Shown here in pieces: positions 37,611 through 47,600 of a DNA stretch of 64,000 nt. Source of the stretch: Roseateles hydrophilus (GTDB taxonomy: Bacteria; Pseudomonadota; Gammaproteobacteria; Burkholderiales; Burkholderiaceae_C); the NCBI RefSeq assembly GCF_026712245.1, contig NZ_JAPPUY010000003.1, positions 124,001-188,000 of the forward strand, read 5' to 3'. The position numbers were made by a program, and so were the translations under genes. How positions within the stretch are numbered: position 1 is the stretch's first letter; each line of letters opens with the position of its first letter. The notes below the pieces were generated by a model. It was not told the DNA's origin. It ran no database searches and worked only from the letters and a program-made list of their open reading frames with translations.

Positions 37611-39464
37611 GTCCTCGCCCAGGAAGCCGCCGCTCTGGTGCGCCCACAGACGCGCGTAGATGCCGCCCGCGGCCAGCAGCTCGGCGTGCGTGCCCTGCTC
37701 CACGATGCGGCCGGCGTCCATCACGACGAGCCGGTCCATCGCCGCGATGGTGGACAGCCGGTGCGCGATGGCCACCACCGTCTTGCCCTCCATCAGCGTG
37801 TACAGGCTCTGCTGGATGGCGGCCTCGACCTCGCTGTCCAGCGCGCTGGTGGCCTCGTCCAGCAGCAGGATGGGCGCGTCCTTCAGCATCACGCGCGCAA
37901 TCGCGATGCGCTGGCGCTGGCCGCCCGACAGCTTCACGCCGCGCTCGCCCACGAAGGCCTCGAAGCCGGTGCGGCCCTTGGGGTCGGACAGCTGCGCGAT
38001 GAACTCGTCGGCATGGGCACGCACGGCGGCGCGCTGCATGTCCTCGGCGCTCGCATCGGGGCGGCCGTAGAGGATGTTGTCGGCCACCGAGCGGTGCAGC
38101 AGCGAGGTGTCCTGCGTGACCATGCCGATGTGGCGGCGCAGGCTGTCCTGCGTGACGCAGGCGATGTCCTGGCCGTCGATGCTGATGCGGCCGCCGCCCT
38201 CGGGCAGGTCGTACAGGCGCAGCAGCAGGTTGACGAGCGTGCTCTTGCCCGCGCCGCTGCGGCCCACCAGGCCGATCTTCTCGCCGGGGCGGATGGTCAG
38301 GTCCAGCCCGTCCACCACCACCTTGCCATTGGGGTAGGCAAAGCGCAGCTGCTCGAAGCGCACCTCGCCCTGCGTCACGGTCAGCTCGGTCGCGCCGTTC
38401 GCATCGGCAATCGACTGCGGCTTGGACAGCGTGGCCAAGCCGTCCTGCACGGTGCCGATGTGCTCGAAGAGAGACGCCATCTCCCACATCACCCAATGCG
38501 AGATGCCGTTCAGCCGCATCGCCATCGCGGTGGCCGCCGCCACGGCGCCCACGCCCACGGCGGACTCGCTCCACAGCCACAGCGACAGCAGCGCCGTGCT
38601 GCCCACCAGCAGCGCCGACAGCGTGGCGTTGACGACCTCGAAGCCCGTCACCAGCCGCATCTGGCCGTAGGCCGTGAGCATGAAGTCCTGCATCGCCGAC
38701 TTGGCATAGCCCGCCTCGCGCCGCCCATGGGCGAACAGCTTGACGGTGGCGATGTTGGTGTACGCATCGGTGATGCGGCCCGTCATCAGGCTGCGCGCAT
38801 CGGCCTGCGCCTGCGCCACCCGGCCCAGCCGCGGCACGAAGAAGCGCAGCGCCAGCAGATACAGCGCCAGCCACACCGCGAACGGCGCCATCAGCCGGGC
38901 GTCGAACGCCGCCACGATGGCCACCATGGTGCCGAAGTACACGCACACGTAGACGAGGATGTCCACGACGATGAGCCAGGTGTCGCGCACCGCCAGCGCC
39001 GTCTGCATCACCTTGGTGGCGATGCGGCCGGCGAACTCGTCGCCGAAGAAGGCCATGCTCTGGTTGAGCATGCGGCTGTGGAAGATCCAGCGCATGCGCA
39101 TCGGGAAGTTGCCGAACACGCCCTGGTACTTCATCAGCGCCTGCAGGCCGGCCAGCACCACCCCCAGCGCCAGCACGCCCACCAGCATCAGCACCACCGG
39201 CTGCGGCCGCTGCCACAGCTCGGCTGGCTGCTGCGTGGCCAGCCAGTCCACCAGCGAGGCCATCAGGCTGAACAGCCAGGCCTCCGCCGCCGCGATGCCC
39301 GCCGTGAACAGCATCACCGTCAGCAGGTGCGGCCGCACCCCATCGGCGCAGCGCCACAGAAAGGCAAAGAAGCTGGCCGGCGGCGCCGCGTGGCCGGAGG
39401 TCTCGGGGTAGGGGTCGACGAGGTGCTCGAAGCGCGCAACGAGCGGTTGGAACAGGGAAGCCAT
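37608..39464 (-). CDS. ABC exporter, fused membrane and ATPase domains
   Basis: 618 residues. About six transmembrane helices lie in residues 30-310. A C-terminal nucleotide-binding domain follows, with Walker A GRSGAGKST, a Q-loop (VTQDTSLL), the signature LSGGQRQR, and Walker B ILLLDEATSALD followed by the H-loop IAHRLST. It is an MsbA/half-transporter type that should work as a homodimer exporting a lipid, drug or peptide; the substrate is unknown. The ATG at 39464 (MASLFQPLVARF) is chosen over an upstream in-frame extension. It is a single gene convergent with the H-NOX/kinase pair. Confidence 0.93.
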   Translation of the reverse strand: MASLFQPLVARFEHLVDPYPETSGHAAPPASFFAFLWRCADGVRPHLLTVMLFTAGIAAAEAWLFSLMASLVDWLATQQPAELWQRPQPVVLMLVGVLALGVVLAGLQALMKYQGVFGNFPMRMRWIFHSRMLNQSMAFFGDEFAGRIATKVMQTALAVRDTWLIVVDILVYVCVYFGTMVAIVAAFDARLMAPFAVWLALYLLALRFFVPRLGRVAQAQADARSLMTGRITDAYTNIATVKLFAHGRREAGYAKSAMQDFMLTAYGQMRLVTGFEVVNATLSALLVGSTALLSLWLWSESAVGVGAVAAATAMAMRLNGISHWVMWEMASLFEHIGTVQDGLATLSKPQSIADANGATELTVTQGEVRFEQLRFAYPNGKVVVDGLDLTIRPGEKIGLVGRSGAGKSTLVNLLLRLYDLPEGGGRISIDGQDIACVTQDSLRRHIGMVTQDTSLLHRSVADNILYGRPDASAEDMQRAAVRAHADEFIAQLSDPKGRTGFEAFVGERGVKLSGGQRQRIAIARVMLKDAPILLLDEATSALDSEVEAAIQQSLYTLMEGKTVVAIAHRLSTIAAMDRLVVMDAGRIVEQGTHAELLAAGGIYARLWAHQSGGFLGED

Positions 39465-39563
39465 GGCGCTAGTTTCGCTGCGGGGCGAGTCAGCACGGTG
39501 GCGGGCCGCGCAGCCACGGTCCGTCAGCCGGCGCACCGCCGGGGAATCCCCGGCGCGCTGCCG

Positions 39564-39821
39564 TCAACGCCGGGGGTTGCGCAGGAACGGTTCTGGCACC
39601 TCGATACCAGCGGGCTTCAGTGCGGGATCCGCCTGCACCAGGCCCCAGGCCGTGGCCCTCAGGGAGCGGGCGGCGTCCGCCTCCTCGCGCTCGCGTTCAA
39701 AGTAGTAGTCGCGGTCGTCATCAGCATGCGCCTCACGCGCCCGTTGGTAGTACGAGCCCGCCCGGGCCTCATGGGCATTCGCTTGCGCCAGCAGGCGCAC
39801 GATGTCGTCTGGGGTGGTCAT
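39564..39821 (-). CDS. Small hypothetical protein, charged and helical
   Basis: 85 residues, starting MTTPDDIVRLLAQAN. It is very rich in Arg, Ala, Asp and Glu, with a Tyr-rich middle (SYYQRAREAHADDDRDYYFERERE) that is probably helical. GGGAG lies 6 bases before the ATG at 39821; an in-frame ATG at 39845 lacks this. There is no signal peptide and no family recognised. It stands alone, divergent from the NTF2-like gene. Confidence 0.6.
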   Translation of the reverse strand: MTTPDDIVRLLAQANAHEARAGSYYQRAREAHADDDRDYYFEREREEADAARSLRATAWGLVQADPALKPAGIEVPEPFLRNPRR

Positions 39822-40008
39822 GCGGTTCTCCCACGCTGCGTTCATGAATTCGGCGCTTGCATCGCAAGCCGGGGCACACAGCTTCGCGCATGCACCAAGC
39901 CTTCATCAAGGCCGGACGCTACCGATGGGGTTCGCCAGGCGGCTTGCTTACAGTCCGGTTGCGATGCCCAAGCCACCGCCACGCCGTGCCTCACCGGGAG
40001 CCCCGCCG

Positions 40009-40500
40009 ATGATCCAGATCCGCATGACGCCTGTGCTTCGTTTGCTCGCCACGCTGCTCGTCAGCGGCGCCGTGGCGTCAGCCGCCGTGGCCCAACAGCC
40101 CGCTTTGGCAGCGGCCAAGGCGGACATCGAACCGATGTTCGCGGCGATGTTGACTGCCGCGCATGCACGGGACGCCGAGCGCCACATGGCGGCCTACGCG
40201 CAGGACCCGGCGCTGGTGTTCATCTACAACGAGGCCAAGTTCAGCGGGTACGACGCCGTGCTGGCCATGACGCGCCAGGCCTTCTCGCCCGGCTCGGACC
40301 TCGCCTTCCAACTCCAGGGCGAGCCCCAGTACCAGCTGCTGACGCCCGACTGGGTGATGCAGACCTTCTTCCTGACGTCGACGTTCACCAGCCCCAAGGG
40401 GCAAGCCATGAAGGGCCGGCTCAGCGTTTCCAACCTGTGGCACAAGCGCGCTGAGGGCTGGCGCATCGTCTACACGCACGAGTCGAACGTGGTGCGCTGA
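40009..40500 (+). CDS. Exported NTF2/SnoaL-like (DUF4440-type) protein
   Basis: 163 residues. A signal peptide ends near AAVAQ. The remainder is a single cone-shaped NTF2-like domain: an ADIEPMFAAMLTAAHARDAERHMAAYAQDPALVF helix-turn start and a WRIVYTHES end are typical of DUF4440/SnoaL-like proteins. Specific function is unknown; these domains bind small ligands or act as isomerases. The ATG at 40009 has GGGAG about 9 bases upstream and gives a clean signal peptide, whereas the open frame extends 207 bases further. Confidence 0.83.
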   Translation: MIQIRMTPVLRLLATLLVSGAVASAAVAQQPALAAAKADIEPMFAAMLTAAHARDAERHMAAYAQDPALVFIYNEAKFSGYDAVLAMTRQAFSPGSDLAFQLQGEPQYQLLTPDWVMQTFFLTSTFTSPKGQAMKGRLSVSNLWHKRAEGWRIVYTHESNVVR

Positions 40501-40577
40501 GGGGCGCGGCGACAGCCCGCTGGCCGACACCTGCACAGGGCGCCATCACCCGATCACCGGGCTGGCCTGCGCTGAGA

Positions 40578-40898
40578 TCAGTTGCTCGTCACCTCGAAAT
40601 CACCCTTGGCGGCAATCGAGATCGGTTTGAACTTGGAAAACACCCACAGCCCCAGCGCCGATGCCGAGCCCAGCAGCGCCGTGAACATGAGGGCCACAAA
40701 GGCGCCGACAAACGGCCCCGCCAGGAGCCCGGCGAAACCGTGGATTGGCTGCCCGTTCCATGTGACGGTGTCGTAGCCGAACAGGGAAAACACACCGAAC
40801 ACGGCGCCCAACGGCACGAATGATGTGGTCAAGCCAATCATCCAGAGCTTGTAGATGGTTCCTGTGCTCAGGCGGGCCGCCGAGATGTTGGTAAACAA
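40578..40898 (-). CDS. Small membrane protein with TTG start
   Basis: 106 residues with two to three hydrophobic helices (about 20-45 and 60-90) and a short conserved-looking linker (GYDTVTWNGQPIHG). The frame is open to 41063 without a good ATG. A TTG at 40898 has AAAGGA about 8 bases upstream and gives MFTNISAARLSTGTIYKLW, the likely true start; an internal ATG would cut into the first helix. It resembles short uncharacterised inner-membrane proteins of gammaproteobacteria by general layout. Function is unknown. The 250 bases between its start and the next gene hold nothing I recognise. Confidence 0.65.
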   Translation of the reverse strand: MFTNISAARLSTGTIYKLWMIGLTTSFVPLGAVFGVFSLFGYDTVTWNGQPIHGFAGLLAGPFVGAFVALMFTALLGSASALGLWVFSKFKPISIAAKGDFEVTSN

Positions 40899-41150
40899 GC
40901 CGATGTTCCTTTGCTGATGCTGACGTTCGATGGGCCTGTCTGAGGTCCCAAGGGCCGAGAAACGACCTGCGACCCATCGTCCAATGGCTAATCTTTGTGC
41001 AGCCCTGTGTCGTGACTTGGGGTGACGCACCCACATCTCGGCGTGAGTGCCTTCCTGGCCCAAGTATGGCGCGCCCCACAGGCAGCAACCGCCTTGCCGC
41101 CCCTGGCGCTAACCCTGCCAAGCGTTCACGCCATCACCACCCCGCGCGGC

Positions 41151-41762
41151 TCACCAAGGCCGCCCCTGCCTCACCGCCCGGTCATCCGACCACGTCGCCG
41201 CCAGGTAGTCCGCCGGCTCATCGCGAGACAGCGTGCGCCCATACCCTGCGCCGGTGCCGGCCACCAGCAGGAAGTCGGCGCTGGGGTGGATCAGCCGGGC
41301 GTTGAAGTAGGCGGACGCGAGCGAGGCCTGATCGCCGTCCGGCGGGTCGCGGTACCAGGGGCCGAAGCTGGCTTCCAGGTCACCCAGCCGCACACGGCCC
41401 GGCTTGAACTGCGCGGTAAGCGCGGCCACCAGCGCGTCGGGCACCGGGCTGACGGTGGCGATGTGCAACTCGGCCACCACGCCGTGCTGCACCTGGTAGG
41501 CCACGCCCCAGTCGGCCTGTTCGGTGCGCTGCGCGCGATGGGGCGATGCCGCCAGCCAGCGCGTCACGTGGGCCGCGCGGCGGGAGTAGGTCAGCTGCGC
41601 GAACGCGCGGCGCACGAAATCCAGGTCTTCGGCCAGCGACGTGCTCATCTCCACGGGCCGCAGCGTCTGCGCCCATGGCGCCAGCGGCTGCAGCCCCAGC
41701 AGGGCGCCGCAGGCGGCCGGCAGGTGGCGCGTCAGCAGCCGGCGGCGGCCCGGGCTCGGCAA
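41151..41762 (-). CDS. Exported hypothetical protein with Arg-rich signal
   Basis: 203 residues starting at a TTG at 41762, 12 bases after the stop of the previous gene. The N-terminus has GRRRLLTRHL followed by a hydrophobic stretch ending PWAQ; the paired Arg could be a Tat signal but lacks the full motif. The mature part is mixed alpha/beta (RAFAQLTYSRRAAHVTRWLAA, ...DPPDGDQASLASAYFN) and not recognised. It is probably co-transcribed with the small anchored protein upstream. Confidence 0.6.
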   Translation of the reverse strand: MPSPGRRRLLTRHLPAACGALLGLQPLAPWAQTLRPVEMSTSLAEDLDFVRRAFAQLTYSRRAAHVTRWLAASPHRAQRTEQADWGVAYQVQHGVVAELHIATVSPVPDALVAALTAQFKPGRVRLGDLEASFGPWYRDPPDGDQASLASAYFNARLIHPSADFLLVAGTGAGYGRTLSRDEPADYLAATWSDDRAVRQGRPW

Positions 41763-41773
41763 GGCGCAGGTGC

Positions 41774-42199
41774 TCAGCGGCTGGCCGCCGAGGCGGGCAG
41801 CGCCATGGGCTGCGGCACGACGACGCCGGGCGACAGGGAGATCTCATCCACCAGCGTCACCCCGGTCACGAAGTAGCGCGTCTCGCCGAAGCAGGAGCCC
41901 GGCAGGCCCACCTTCTCCTCGTAGTGCAGGTTCACGCGCCGGCCCATGACCTTGTTGATGGCCTGGGCGGTGGCCTCGTCGTGCACGGTGAAGTGGAACT
42001 TCTCGACCGTGCTGGAGCCAGGCAGCGACACCAGCGCCTGCTCGCCCTCCCAGGTCTTGCACACCCAGCCCTTGCGCGAGAGCTTCTGCACCCAACCGGC
42101 GCGTTCGCCCTCGGAATAGCTCCAGTTCCAGGCAAACACGAACCAGGCCGCCACAAGCAGCAGCAGGGCAACGATGACGAGGGCAAGCTTCAGGCGCAT
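41774..42199 (-). CDS. Conserved membrane-anchored small protein
   Basis: 141 residues. One N-terminal helix (LALVIVALLLLVAAWFVFAW) acts as anchor or uncleaved signal. The soluble domain contains SEGERAGWVQKLSRKGWVCKTWEGE and two Cys (VCKTW, GSCFGETRYFVTG). Proteins with the SEGxRxGxxxKxSxKG block are widespread in proteobacteria and are often mislabelled as 6-phosphogluconate dehydrogenase; no enzyme domain is present here. A periplasmic role is unknown. The next gene follows after 11 bases. Confidence 0.78.
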   Translation of the reverse strand: MRLKLALVIVALLLLVAAWFVFAWNWSYSEGERAGWVQKLSRKGWVCKTWEGEQALVSLPGSSTVEKFHFTVHDEATAQAINKVMGRRVNLHYEEKVGLPGSCFGETRYFVTGVTLVDEISLSPGVVVPQPMALPASAASR

Positions 42200-42345
42200 G
42201 GCGGGTGGGTGAGGAAAGGCGCGGCGATTGTGCGTCAGGCCCGTGACGCAATTCCCCAGTCACACGGCCGGTTTGAACTTGGGCCAGACTCCGCCTCGCG
42301 GCCTGCTGCCGCACCAGCTGCCCCCACTCTTTTGCCAGCACCGCC

Positions 42346-43122
42346 ATGACCCTGCTGCCCCGCTTCCCGCTGCCCCTGATCGCCGCTGCCGTGGCGGCGC
42401 TCCTGCCCCTGGCCAGCCACGCGCAGCCGCCCGCCGAGGGCGACGCGCCCCGCAGCAGCTGGGCCGCCGGCCTGGCCGTGATGCCCGAGACGCAGGCCTA
42501 CCGCGACTTCGACGACAAGCTGCGCGTGCTGCCGCTGCTGACCTTCGAGAACCGCTGGGTGCGCGTGTTCGGCCCCGGCCTGGAGCTCAAGCTGGGCCGC
42601 AGCGGCCCGCTGAGCTACGGCCTGACGGCCAGCTACGCGCGCGACGGCTACGACGCGGGCGACTCGCCCTTCCTGGCCGGCATGGACAAGCGCCGCGCCA
42701 GCGCCTGGCTGGGCGCCCGCCTGGGCCTGCGCACCGAGTTCGCGTCGCTGAGCGCGCACTGGCAGGCCGACGCCAGCGGCCACAGCAAGGGCCAGAAGCT
42801 TCGCCTGGGCGCCGAGCGCCGCCTGGCGCTCGGCGAGGTGGGCCTGACGCCGCGCCTCAGCGCCACCTGGCTGGACGGCAAGTTCATCAACTACTACTAC
42901 GGCGTGCGCATGGGCGAGGTGCGCGCCGACCGCGCGGCCTACACGCCCGGCTCGACGGTGAACACCGAGCTGGGCCTGCGCGTGGACTACCGCCTGGCGC
43001 CGCAGCAGACGGTGTTTGCCGACGTGGGCGTCACGCTGCTGGGCGGCGCCATCAAGCACAGCCCGCTGGTGGATCGCAGCACGCTGCCCGAGCTGCGCGT
43101 GGGCTGGCTGTACGCCTTTTGA
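42346..43122 (+). CDS. MipA/OmpV family outer membrane protein
   Basis: 258 residues. A signal peptide ends near ASHA. The rest is a small beta barrel with alternating strands (YGLTASYARDGYDAGDSPFLAGMDKR, the family's conserved region). The C-terminus is GWLYAF, with an aromatic final residue as required for barrel insertion. MipA links murein synthesis and hydrolysis enzymes in E. coli, but many family members are simply outer-membrane scaffolds of unknown role. It starts at ATG 42346; the following lipoprotein gene begins 24 bases later, probably on the same transcript. Confidence 0.92.
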   Translation: MTLLPRFPLPLIAAAVAALLPLASHAQPPAEGDAPRSSWAAGLAVMPETQAYRDFDDKLRVLPLLTFENRWVRVFGPGLELKLGRSGPLSYGLTASYARDGYDAGDSPFLAGMDKRRASAWLGARLGLRTEFASLSAHWQADASGHSKGQKLRLGAERRLALGEVGLTPRLSATWLDGKFINYYYGVRMGEVRADRAAYTPGSTVNTELGLRVDYRLAPQQTVFADVGVTLLGGAIKHSPLVDRSTLPELRVGWLYAF

Positions 43123-43146
43123 GAGCTTGCGCTAACGTGTCGATGC

Positions 43147-44034
43147 ATGAGCCGACACCTCTTTGCGTCCCTGGGCCTGGCGATGCTGACGGGCTGCCAG
43201 TCCGGCGAGGCCCCGTCACACACCCCCACGCCCTCTGCAACGCCCGGCGCGGCCGATGACTCGCCCGCCGCGCTGATGGCCGCGGCCTTCCCTGGCTGGG
43301 CGCCGGGGCGGGCGCATGCCGTGGCCGTGGGCACGCCCGAGCCCAGCTCGGGCCAGGTGATGGACGTGCAGGTGGCACCCGCGCGCGTGGTGGCGCTGGA
43401 CGCGCAGCACCGCGTGCTGGTGGTGACCGGCCCGCCCGTGACGGCCGACGGCGAGCCCGTGGCCTCGCACGCCAACGGCGCGAATGTGGGGCTGTATGGC
43501 TTTGAGCGGCGCAACGGGCGCTGGCACCGCACGTTCGCGCAGCCCTCGCTGGCCTGGACGGGCTTCTTCGGCCAGGCCGGCGAGCTCCAGGCCCACCCGC
43601 TGGGCGCGGGGCGCTGGGCGCTGTCCATCGAGAACGGCAGCTGCTGGCAAGGCCAGTGCGGCCGCTGGCTGACGCTGTTCTCGCTGAGCGCCCGGGGCGG
43701 GCAAGCCCTGGCCCCGGCACTGCAGACCCAGGCCTCGGCCGTGGGCGCCACGCTGGGCTGCGAGGAGGTGCTGCAAGGCCAGCCGCTGCCGGCCGACAAC
43801 CCCATGCCGGTCACCGCCGACACCTGCTACGACATCAGCAGCCGCTGGCGTTTCGAGCCCACGAGCGGCCCGGGTTGGCCGGCGCTGGTGCTGGACTTCG
43901 GCGGCGCCGAGGTCGCGCCGGCCGACGCCGCCAGCGCGCCGCAGCGGCGCGCGGTGCAGGCGCAATGGGTGCTGCGCCACGACGGCCAGGCCTACCGGCC
44001 GGTGCAGGGCCGCAACCCGGTGCGCGCCTTCTAG
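43147..44034 (+). CDS. Hypothetical lipoprotein
   Basis: 295 residues with lipobox LAMLTGC at about residue 17, then a Ser/Thr/Pro linker. The body contains repeated beta-like strands (MDVQVAPARVVALDAQHRVLVVTG, GLYGFERRNGRWHRTF) and two Cys pairs (CWQGQC; C...C near 200-225). No family is recognised. It is probably outer-membrane anchored, facing the periplasm. Its TAG stop shares three bases with the stop of the convergent gene (CTAG at 44031-44034). Confidence 0.72.
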   Translation: MSRHLFASLGLAMLTGCQSGEAPSHTPTPSATPGAADDSPAALMAAAFPGWAPGRAHAVAVGTPEPSSGQVMDVQVAPARVVALDAQHRVLVVTGPPVTADGEPVASHANGANVGLYGFERRNGRWHRTFAQPSLAWTGFFGQAGELQAHPLGAGRWALSIENGSCWQGQCGRWLTLFSLSARGGQALAPALQTQASAVGATLGCEEVLQGQPLPADNPMPVTADTCYDISSRWRFEPTSGPGWPALVLDFGGAEVAPADAASAPQRRAVQAQWVLRHDGQAYRPVQGRNPVRAF

Positions 44035-44201
44035 GCAGCCGCCTCGGGATGCCGCTCGCGCCACGCGCGCAGCGCGCGGCGGTACTCGTCCATGGCCAGG
44101 TCGTGCAGGTCGAAGATGCAGGGGTCGCAGCCGTTGCCGCAGCAGGCGTCGAAGTCCGGCGGCGGCGGGGGCAGCGGCATGGGGTCAGGCGTGTCGCTCA
44201 C
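44031..44201 (-). CDS. Small oxidoreductase-like domain protein (Cys-rich)
   Basis: 56 residues from a GTG at 44201, or 49 from an ATG at 44180. The block PPPPPPDFDACCGNGCDPCIFDLHDLAMDEY, shortened here, is the oxidoreductase-like N-terminal domain (PF09791 type): four Cys in a CC-x(3)-C-x(2)-C pattern followed by a helix. These proteins may bind a metal or an iron-sulfur cluster; no reaction is established. It is too short for many gene finders. The convergent lipoprotein shares the CTAG stop. Confidence 0.8.
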   Translation of the reverse strand: MSDTPDPMPLPPPPPDFDACCGNGCDPCIFDLHDLAMDEYRRALRAWRERHPEAAA

Positions 44202-44229
44202 GGCGCGGATTGTCGCGCCGGGCGGCCGC

Positions 44230-44550
44230 TCAGGCGCGGCGGCGCAGGCGCTCCACGTCCTTGATGGCCTGGATGGCGGCGTGGATGGCGCGCAATTCCT
44301 CCAGCGGCTTGGACGCCGCCTGCACCTCGGCCGGCAGCCGCTCGGCCCAGTCCAGCAGCAGCTGGGTGATGACGCCCAGCTGGTCGCCGTAGCTGGCCAC
44401 ATCGAAGGCCAGGGCCTCGATGCGCGCATCGCCCGCCCCGGGCTTGATGCCGCGGAAGAAGACGTCGAGCCGGGGCTCGATGTCCTGCGTCACATCACCG
44501 CTGAAGGGCAGCTGCAGCTGCGGCGCCCACAACCAGAACCACGGAAACAT
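44230..44550 (-). CDS. Conserved hypothetical protein next to putA
   Basis: 106 residues starting MFPWFWLWAPQLQLPFSGDVTQDIEP, with GGGAG 6 bases upstream. The N-terminus is Trp/Pro-rich, followed by an all-helical charged region (DQLGVITQLLLDWAERLPAE, IHAAIQAIKDVERLRRR). It resembles short helical proteins commonly found in Burkholderiales; no function is known. It lies 103 bases downstream of putA and may share its transcript. Confidence 0.68.
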   Translation of the reverse strand: MFPWFWLWAPQLQLPFSGDVTQDIEPRLDVFFRGIKPGAGDARIEALAFDVASYGDQLGVITQLLLDWAERLPAEVQAASKPLEELRAIHAAIQAIKDVERLRRRA

Positions 44551-44653
44551 CGCGCGCTCCCGGCGCCCGAGACGACAGGCGCACGGGCCGATGCTGGCGG
44601 CCCCATCCCCAGCGCGCAAGCTGCGCCGTGGGGATGGACAGCGGGCGAGAGGC

Positions 44654-47600
44654 TCAGTGCCCGCCGGCCAGCAGCGCCGCGTTGCCGCCGGCTGCCGCCG
44701 TGTTGACCGTGAGCGTCTGCTCGGCCGTGAAGCGGTAGAGCTGGCGCACATGGCCAGCCGCCGTGACCAGCGGCAGGATGGCGCCCGGCCGGCCGGCGAG
44801 CGCCTGGGCCAGCGTGTGGGCGGCGTCGGCGTCTGACGAGGCCAGGGCCACGCCGGCCAGGGCCGGCGCCACCAGCAGGCCGGGCAGCGCGGTGTCGGGC
44901 GGCAGCGTCAGCGCGTTGGCGGGCAGGCCGGCGCGCAGCAGCGCCTGGCGCACGCGCTCGTCGCCGCCCAGCCACAGCACGCTGTTGCCGGCCAGCAGAG
45001 CGCTGACGACGGCGGCCAGGCCCGCGTCGCCACGGCCCAGCACGAGGAAGGCGCCGCGGGCATGGTGGCGCAGCGTGTTGCGCTCACCGGTGGGGCCGGG
45101 CAGCTCGATGTCGGCGAACTGCGCCTGGGCCGCCGTGAACAGGCCGCGCAGCGCAAGGGCGCTGGCCGCGTCCAGCGCGTCGGCGGCGCGGCGCAGCGTG
45201 GCGATGCGCTGGGCCAGCGGGGTGTAGCGCCAGGTGGCGTCGGCCACCACGACCAGCGGCGCGGGGTGGCTGCCCAGATGCAGCGGGGGCAGCGGCGACG
45301 CGGTGGTGTCCAGCTGCGGCTCGGCGCAGAAGCGGTGCAGGTAGTCGGGGCCGCCGGCCTTGGGGCCGGTGCCGGACAGGCCTTCGCCGCCAAAGGGCTG
45401 CACGCCCACCACGGCGCCGATGATGTTGCGGTTCACGTAGACGTTGCCGATGCGGGCGGCGTCGGCCAGGCGCTCAGCGCGGCTGTCGATGCGCGTCTGG
45501 ATGCCCAGCGTCAGGCCGTAGCCCAGCGCGTTGATCTCGGCGATGACCTCGTCGGGCGAGCCCTCGAAGCGCACCACGTGCAGCACCGGGCCGAAGATCT
45601 CTTCGCCCAGGTCGGCGATGCGGCGCAGCTCGAAGGCGACCGGCGGGATCTGGCGCGGCAGCGGCTCGGCCACGGGCGACTCGGCGATGAGTGTGGCCTC
45701 GCGCTTGAGGCGCTCGACGTGGCGGGCGATGTGGGCGTGGGCCTCGTCGTCGATGACGGGGCCGACGTCGGTGGCGAGATTGGCGGGCTGGCCCACGTGC
45801 AGCTGTTCGAGCGCGCCCTTGAGCATCTCGATGACCCCATCGGCGATGCTGGACTGCACGCACAGCAGGCGCAGCGCCGAGCAGCGCTGGCCGGCAGAGC
45901 GGAAGGCGCTCTGCACGACGGCGTCGATGACCTGCTCAGGCAGCGCGGTGGAGTCCACCACCATGGCGTTCAGGCCGCCGGTCTCGGCAATCAACGGCAG
46001 CGGCGAGTTGGGCTTGGCGGCCAGCGCCTTGTGGATGATCTGCGCGACGGCCGTGGAGCCGGTGAAGCAGACGCCCGCCGTGTGCGCGTGGGCCACGAGG
46101 CCGGCGCCCACGGTCTCGCCCGCGCCGTGCAGCAGCGCCAGCGCGTCGGCCGGCACGCCGGCGGCGTGCAGCAGCTCGACCATCTTCAGCGCGACGAAGG
46201 GCGTCTGCTCGGCGGGCTTGGCGGCCACGGTGTTGCCAGCCACCAGCGCGGCGACCACCTGGCCCGCAAAGATGGCCAGCGGGAAGTTCCAGGGGCTGAT
46301 GCAGACGAACACGCCGCGGCCGCGCATGCCGGCCTCATCGGCTTCCGCTTGATCAGCGTAGTAGCGCAGGAAGTCGACGGCCTCGCGCACTTCGGCCACG
46401 CAGTCGGCCTGGGTCTTGAAGGCTTCCTTGACGAGCAGCGCGCAGAACTCGGCCAGGCGGTCGTCCAGCGCATCAGCGGCGCGGCGCAACGTGGCGGCAC
46501 GCTGGGCGACGGGCGTGGCGTTCCACGCCGCAAAGCCGGCGTGCAGGCGCTGCATGGCGGCGTCCACATCGGCGGTGCTGGCCTCCGGCACGCCAGCGAC
46601 CTGCACCATGCCCAGCGCGGCCTGCAGCGGCGCGCGCTGGGCGGGGGCGGTGAGGTCGGCACCGGTGGAGTTGACGCGGCCCTGGCCGTTGGCGTCGAGG
46701 TAGAGCGCCGGCGGCAGCGGCAGGGCGCTGGCGGCGCGGATGTCGGCCAGCGGCGAGCCCAGCAGCTCGGGCACCTGCACGGTGGGGTCGGCCAGCTGGT
46801 GCACGAAGGACGAGTTGGCGCCGTTCTCCAGCAGCCGGCGCACGAGGTAGGCCAGCAGGTCGCGGTGCTCGCCGACGGGGGCGTAGACGCGGCAGGGGAT
46901 GGACGCGTCCTTCAGCACCTCGCGGTAGACGCCCTCGCCCATGCCGTGCAGGCGCTGCATCTCAAAGGCCGCACCGGCCGAGCGCGCCATCTGCACGATG
47001 GCGGCGATGGTGCCGGCGTTGTGGCTGGCGAACTGCGGGTAGATGACGTCGGCGTGCTGGATGAGCGCGCGGGCGCAGGCCAGGTAGCTCACGTCGGTGT
47101 GCTGCTTGTGCGTGAACACCGGGTAGGCGGCCAGGCCCAGCTCCTGCGCGCGCTTGATCTCGCCGTCCCAGTAGGCGCCCTTGACCAGGCGCACCATGAA
47201 GCGCAGGCCATGCTTGCGCGCGATGGCGGCCACCTCGTCGACGACGGCCAGCGCGCGGGTCTGGTAGGCCTGCACCGCCAGGCCGAATCCGCGCCACTCG
47301 GGGAACTCCAGCGCGATGCGCGCAGCCAGCGTGTCCAGCACGTCCAGCGACAGCTCGAGGCGGTCGACCTCCTCGGCGTCGATGGTGAGGTTGATATTGG
47401 CCGCCGCGGCCAGCGCTATGAGCTGCCACACGCGCGGCAGCAGCTCGGCGAACACGCGTTCGCGCTGCAGCACCTCGTAGCGGCTGAACAGCGCGCTGAG
47501 CTTGATGGAAATGCCGTCGGAGGCCTCGGGGCTTTCGGCGCGGCGGCCGGCGCTGATGGCCTTGATGGCGTTGACGTAGGCGGCCTGGTAGCGCTCGGCG

